64,000 bases of DNA from Tachypleus tridentatus. Lineage: Eukaryota > Arthropoda > Merostomata > Xiphosura > Limulidae. The position numbers and the translations under genes were made by a program. Position 1 is the stretch's first letter. Each line of letters starts with the position of its first letter. Positions 58,731 through 64,000 of this stretch are shown here, one piece after another. Location: NCBI RefSeq assembly GCF_004210375.1, contig NC_134829.1:56350107-56414106 (forward strand), read 5' to 3'. The notes beneath the pieces were generated by a model. The model was not told the origin of the DNA. It saw nothing but the letters and a program-made list of their open reading frames with translations, and made no database searches.

Positions 58731-59002
58731 TTTTTGTTTTTTGAATTTCGTGCAAAGCTGCACGAGGGCCATCTGCGCAAGCCGGCCTTAATTTAGCAGT
58801 GTAAGACCAGAGGGAAGGCAACTAGTCATCATCACCCACCGCCAACTCTTGAGCTACTCTTTTACCACCGAATAGTGGGATTGACCGTCACATTATAACG
58901 TCCCCACGGCTGAAAGGGTTGGCATATTTGGTGCGACCGGGATTCGAACCCGCGACCCTGGGATTACGAGTCGAATACCTTAACACACCTGGCCATGCCA
59001 GG
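58731..59002 (-). mobile_element. tRNA-derived SINE, full length with 13-bp target duplication
   Basis: Flanked by direct copies of CTACAGAAGAGGA (58718-58730 and 59003-59015). Plus-strand order is tail (GAATTTCGTGCAAAGCTGCA), body (CACCGCCAACTCTTGAGCTA), head (GGGATTCGAACCCGCGACCC, GGATTACGAGTCGAATACC, CCTGGCCATGCCAGG). The clean duplication defines the family's ends. Confidence 0.92.
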
Positions 59003-59137
59003 CTACAGAAGAGGAACATAACCCGTCCGACTATAATTTTTCATTCTTTATTTTGAAAATAAATTATGCATACAAATTTTACGTTTTTTAACATATGAAA
59101 TACAATATCTTATACATTAAATATATTGTATTTATAT

Positions 59138-61056
59138 AAGAATAAGAATATACATTTATATTAAGTACCAATAAGAATTGTTCGAGGATTCGCAGATCTA
59201 GAACAAAGGATGTACCTTTTTGTAAAACGGAAAATCGTAAAAAGACAGTATTACTAGACTTAGATGTATGGACAGTGATAATAGTCTAGGATATGTGAAT
59301 CAATGTGTAAAAATAAAATAATTTTTTACTCAATGTTGAATGACACACAAATAACATTTAATAATAACATAAATAACACAAAAGTACATTTGAAAAAATA
59401 CTGTATACTCTGAATTTTTTTTAATCTTGGTCTTCTTAATTATAAAATAAACTGTGGTAACAAAATACCAAAGCATCCATTGTTTCTCTATTACCATATA
59501 TTTTTAGTAGGTGTTACGCTCACAAGAAACACCATTACATAAAGATGACGAAACAAAAAGCCCACAGCCGAGAAATTATGCTTTTAAACGTAATGCGAAC
59601 TAAAACAAAACACCAATGACGATAAAATGCTAATATGAGCAGTGGCGGCGCCAGGATATTTTCGTTGGAAGGGGGCTAAGGGGGGCTGAGGTAAACTGTG
59701 GAGGGGCTTCCCAAAATGCCATCAATATGAAGTATAGATGGTAAATGATAATGATGTAAATACCAAGGCATATTTCAGAAAGGCGTGCTATTTTGAACTG
59801 CATTTTCAATGCAGTTTCCATTGGAAACTCACACCATGATTATTAATTCATTATTACAAATTAAAAGTAATCAGTTTATGAAAATATGAGCATATTTAAA
59901 AGAGGAAGCTCACCTAAGTTTCACTCAAGGTAATACATAATAATAAAGAAAATCAAAATTAGTTTAGATTGAACATTTAATATACCATTCAGAGTAAAGC
60001 TACAAATCAAAAGAAATATAACATAAAGATATAATTTACATAGCAAAAACAAATTATCTTATGTAAAGTTAATACACTCTGAGGAAAAGTAAGGTCACTA
60101 TCAGGCTAAATATCTTTCATCATGTTGTATTTATAGTTAATATTACTTCAACACAATGCGCCTGTTCTGCTTTTACTTGAAATCAACGTGGTTGTCTTAT
60201 TTTCGTCAAAGCTCAAGATAGAATGACATTACACAGAGAGCGGCAATACAGTGCATGAGTTTCAGTGCATTCAGTACGTTGCTATGGGACGCATGACACA
60301 TACTTCCGTCTTAATGAAGACGTTGAGCTCTACAAATCTATGTCTCTTTGATATTAATTGTTAGGCAACAACCGCGACTGTGTTTTCCATATTTTATGAA
60401 TATATGTGGGTAAGAATATTGGGGTGCTGAGGAAGCTTGGTTTATTTAGAAAATAAGCCCACTATTTCACAACGTGACATATCTGCACGACACAATATGC
60501 AAGCCTACTACAAAAAGGCACTACAGTTCAAGAGCTGAGAAACATAAGTCTAGTTAAAAATAAAATTTACACTCGAGTTAAGTACTTTGGCTCAAAATAA
60601 CTTGAATTATAGATCTGCAGTAAATTGAAGAATTAAAGTAAAAGGCCTCATGAAAATAATAAAATTTTAAAATTCTTAGAGCTTAGATTCAAGTCGTGTT
60701 TTATCTGAAACCTTTCAAGTGACCTGAACTCTTGATGTTTGAAAACAAATAATACAAATAACGAATGTTAACAACAGCACCTGTTAATCGTTATGTCCTC
60801 AACAGATTACTTATGATTACATCTATACTTGAGCTTTAATTTGAGAAGATTATTTTCATTCTGTTAATGAACTTTTTATTTTTAGCCTGAAGATCCTGAT
60901 GGTAAAACGAATTGTTTGTTTGTGCAAATGAGTATTATTGAAGGTATCCGAAGAGAGTAATTTATATATGACTATATTTCCACAAGAAATAATGAGAAAA
61001 ACTCGGGTAAAAGATAACAGTGAATTAAACGGCAGGTTTGAATAAAAGTTTTTAGA
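59138..61056. repeat. Segmental duplication, copy B
   Basis: Partner of 49220-51148. It includes the left part of the hAT element from 59640 (CAGTGGCGGCGCCAGG) to about 60444, where the right terminal repeat is deleted (GGTTTATTTAGAAAATAAGC). It ends GGCAGGTTTGAATAAAAGTT then diverges from copy A. It contains no counterpart of the Cys-rich exon. Confidence 0.92.
59640..60444. mobile_element. hAT-type nonautonomous element, right end deleted
   Basis: Same element as 49698-50526, carried by the duplication. The left terminal repeat CAGTGGCGGCGCCAGG is closer to the expected inverted form than in copy A. The right terminal repeat and right target-duplication copy are missing. Confidence 0.8.
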
Positions 61057-61127
61057 AGTGTATTTTATTCGCCCTTTACGCCTTAAAACATTCGTTAGAC
61101 AACAAAGACAGAGTGGTATTCATATCA

Positions 61128-61610
61128 GGTTATATCAGTGAATGTTTATACTATTCAGTGGTTCTAATTACACACGATTTATTTTAAATAATTTTTATGT
61201 AAAGCTGTAACAGGTCTAACTACATACAGCCGTTCATAATTTAGCTATCATTCTAAATCCTAACTAATATATTATAGAAAGATAAATCTCCAACACCAAC
61301 ACCAAGAAATATTTTTTTTATATATTAATGGAAGTTGATTGTCATTGAAAGGTTTTTCTTGAAAATGAACCACGAATCTTCTGATTTAGCGTTTTCACAT
61401 TAACTACATGCTACATTAGGCCTCATGGTTTTTCCTGGTACGTTAATGTTTTATTTCTTGTCCATTTTTGTCCATGTTCAAATCACACAATCAACAGTTT
61501 AGTTTTGAACCTTTTTTTGAAATTTGTTAAGTCATTATTATATTAATATGGTAAAGTACGAACGTTTGCAGCTGAAATAAAGTTATTTACTGATAGTTGG
61601 AAACCACAAT
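61128..61610. repeat. Ancient local duplication, block Y (copy 3)
   Basis: GTGAATGTTTATACTATTCAGTGG, TAATTACACACGATTTATTTT, CTAACTACATACAGCCGTTCA and CCAACACCAACACC match 57140-57290 and 54470-54630. Confidence 0.65.
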
Positions 61611-62939
61611 AGAAAATAATACACTCTTCAGAGCTATAAGTTCGTTATTTCCATGGTCATTGTGAAATCTGTAGGTGGAATTTGACGAAGAAAGGTCGAC
61701 AAAGATATCTTTCTTTTATAAAAGAGATAAGTGTATTAACTGTTTGAACATGTGTTCTTCTGCTATTTCCTGTAAGAGAGGCATCTTCGTGGCTGAACAC
61801 TTTTGGTATTAAATTATGATTTGTGAGGTGAAAATATCGAGTTATTTCGTGTAATATAAATACATGTTTTTATTTTTAACTTTATTATAGTTAACACAGT
61901 GACACACTTTCGTATACCATCCAATATCCTGAATTTAGTCTCATGTACTTTCAGACCTTGTTAAAATTCAAGTGTTGAACAGCGTTCACTTAAATATGAA
62001 ACATTGTTGAAATATTCACTGAGTACGAACTATGAAAAAAAACTCATTTGAATTTGAAACGAAAACATTCTTGAATAACTTTCAGTTTTGACTTTTTGTG
62101 AAGTAGACAGAATTATTCAGTTGAGTGTTAAGTTTTGAACAGCATTAAGATGGGTATGAATTGTTGAAAACATTTACATTATTGTAAACTACTGAAAGTC
62201 AGTTCGCTGGGTGTGAAGTTTTGGATAGTTTTCTATTAAGTTTCGACATTCACTGACTGGGATAATACTATAAAATATGGAGTCGTTCTGTTTGTTGTTA
62301 TAAATGTCTTGTTTCAAGATTTATTAAGTCTTAGGTCACTCATCAAACTTTAAATATAACGTACGATAATTTCAGAAATAATTTGATTTGATTTTTAATA
62401 TATCTATATTGATTTGACTACAGGGGAATTTTATATTGTAATTAATGATGGTTCTTTTGCCCATCTTTTAATCTTAAGTTTGAAAGTCTGTGCCAATCAG
62501 TGCATTCTTAGAATGATAACTGTACAGCATTTTCGTTTCTTTGTTTCACGTAATGGAAAAGTTGAATATTAGAAGCTTTATAAATACTGTTCTTACCTTG
62601 ATTCCTTTTATTGTCTGTTACGTTGGGCATGTATATACACATATATATATGTTACCAGCAATAGGTTAACGACTGTTCAATTGGACCATTACATAAAATC
62701 ACAAAACTTTTGTGATGTATAATTATTTCCTGTTTTTTTAGCATAAATCTGTTCAAGAGAACATTTTACACATAGAGACATTTTGGGAATTGGTTTAAAC
62801 GCTAAATATTCTATGTAGTGTTTTAGAATTTTCTGGTGAAGGCAATCGATGGATAATAATGCAGAGGTAATGGCTTAGAGGCCATGGTATTACTGTACTA
62901 TCCTATTCTTGGACTATTGTATGCTTGAAGAATAGTTTC
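61611..62939. other. Non-coding stretch, nothing recognised
   Basis: AT-rich, with a short TATATACACATATATATATG run near 62632. No supported gene. Confidence 0.45.
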
Positions 62940-63560
62940 TACTGTCAGCTTTGTACTTCGTCCATAAAATGTGTAGCACATTTTCCGCATTAGAAGGTTA
63001 CAAGCCACTAAATCTCGAATTTAGTCTGAACACACGAAAACTATGTCTAATGCAGCCATATATTTTGACTTTCCTGAATATTTTGGTTTAGTTTTGTTTA
63101 TTTCACCTTACTAGTTAAATCCGAAAAAAGAGCCATAAATTTCTAACTAGTTTAAATCCTAAAAATATTATTTAATGTTTGAAATATATTCTAGATTTGC
63201 AAAATCATTGTTGAATTGATGGGGTCAGGTACTACAGATTGGAGATAAAGAAAATCTGCTTAGTCATAGTTAGAAACAAATAAACAAAGGTGTGATATTA
63301 AATCTTCATACTTTTAGCTGAGTCACCATTTACTGGACAAATACTTTATAGTTAATATAAATCATTAAAAAGTAGTGTTTAAACTATAAAATATTGAGTT
63401 ATGATTATTGTTTATTAGATGTGTTTTTATTTGATGTGAAATAGAGGCAATAATAAATTTTTAGATTGTCATTCAATTCAGGATAACCTTAATTATATAT
63501 GATAAACTTACGGTACTTTTACAGCACTTGAGGTGATTGGTAGCATGACATTAAATAAAA
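62940..63560. repeat. Ancient local duplication, second half of block Y (copy 4)
   Basis: Matches 57590-58200: CATAAAATGTGTAGCACATTTTCCGCATTAG, GGTTTAGTTTTGTTTATTTC, GATGGGGTCAGGTACTACAGATTGG and AAACAAATAAACAAAGGTGTGAT. Confidence 0.72.
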
Positions 63561-64000
63561 ATAGAATTCAGAATATATACATGATGCTGTTGGCTGAACT
63601 AAAAATGTCATAGTTTATCAAATTTGTGAAAGTCCAGAATGTGACAACTAGATATTTACAACAATTTTGAACTATTTATTTTTATTCAGTGTCTTAAAAC
63701 TTTTATTCTTTCACAAACTAATGTTTAAGGAAATTGGTTTTCAAACGTGAAATAATAATTTCCTGAAATTAACATGATATTAAAAAAGCTTAAAATAGAA
63801 ATGAGCGAAGGAAATACAAATATAATTTAAAATTTAAATATGAAATATATAATGTTTGAAATTAAGAACACTTTATGAAACGACTTGGATATTAATTTAT
63901 ATATCCTCTTACAAAAGGAGAACTACATATATATCTAGAATAGACTACAAACAATTATATTTTAGTAGTTTATTTCAAGAGGAAATATAATTCAATAAAT
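63561..64000. other. Non-coding end of window
   Basis: AT-rich, nothing recognised. Confidence 0.45.

Overview
The window is eukaryotic, AT-rich and mostly non-coding. It holds a Pol III tRNA gene array, retrotransposons, short tRNA-derived SINEs, minisatellites and split exons. One SINE family, with a tRNA-like head and a tail ending near 'AGCTTTGCGCGAAATTCAAAACAAACAA', recurs many times and matches what I remember of horseshoe crab (Xiphosura) genomes. A chelicerate, probably a horseshoe crab, is therefore my best guess; this is inference, not proof.

Region 1 (1-30.5 kb) is a head-to-tail array of a ~1.935-kb unit with one tRNA-Val(AAC) gene per unit. Units at 1-14.2 kb carry seven tRNA copies. 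The first four are identical and canonical; the next three carry small A-rich changes at one spot in the D arm. To the right the array is broken by three non-LTR retrotransposons of one Tx1-like lineage: a 5'-truncated copy at 14.24-16.06 kb, a near full-length copy at 16.11-21.65 kb, and an old truncated copy at 23.52-25.90 kb. All three share the tRNA's orientation and end their A-rich tails at the same nucleotide of the tRNA gene, so only the 3' two-thirds of the tRNA follows each. The seven whole tRNA copies show A-rich scars at exactly this nucleotide in three cases. The main discovery candidate is thus a LINE that targets tRNA-Val genes, together with footprints of its activity in the array. 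A Penelope-like composite element (26.09-29.65 kb, inverted arms, 16-bp target duplication) interrupts the last degraded unit, which ends near 30.5 kb.

Region 2 (30.5-48 kb) has no recognised host gene. It holds a hAT-type MITE, a mariner-type MITE, several SINEs, three clear minisatellites (32-, 55- and 37-bp units), a decayed Jockey/I-type LINE on the minus strand (38.5-40.0 kb), a second truncated Penelope-like fragment (42.4-43.2 kb) and a 34-bp-armed inverted repeat (45.17-45.27 kb).

Region 3 (48-64 kb) contains two candidate terminal exons of host genes: an unidentified Cys-containing exon (48.49-48.72 kb) and a strongly cysteine-rich, metallothionein-like exon (51.72-52.08 kb). The surrounding DNA is a set of ancient, partly scrambled local duplications. 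The clearest pair is 49.22-51.15 kb and 59.14-61.06 kb, which share a nonautonomous hAT element; more diverged blocks lie at 53-55, 56.6-58.2, 61.1-61.6 and 62.9-63.6 kb.
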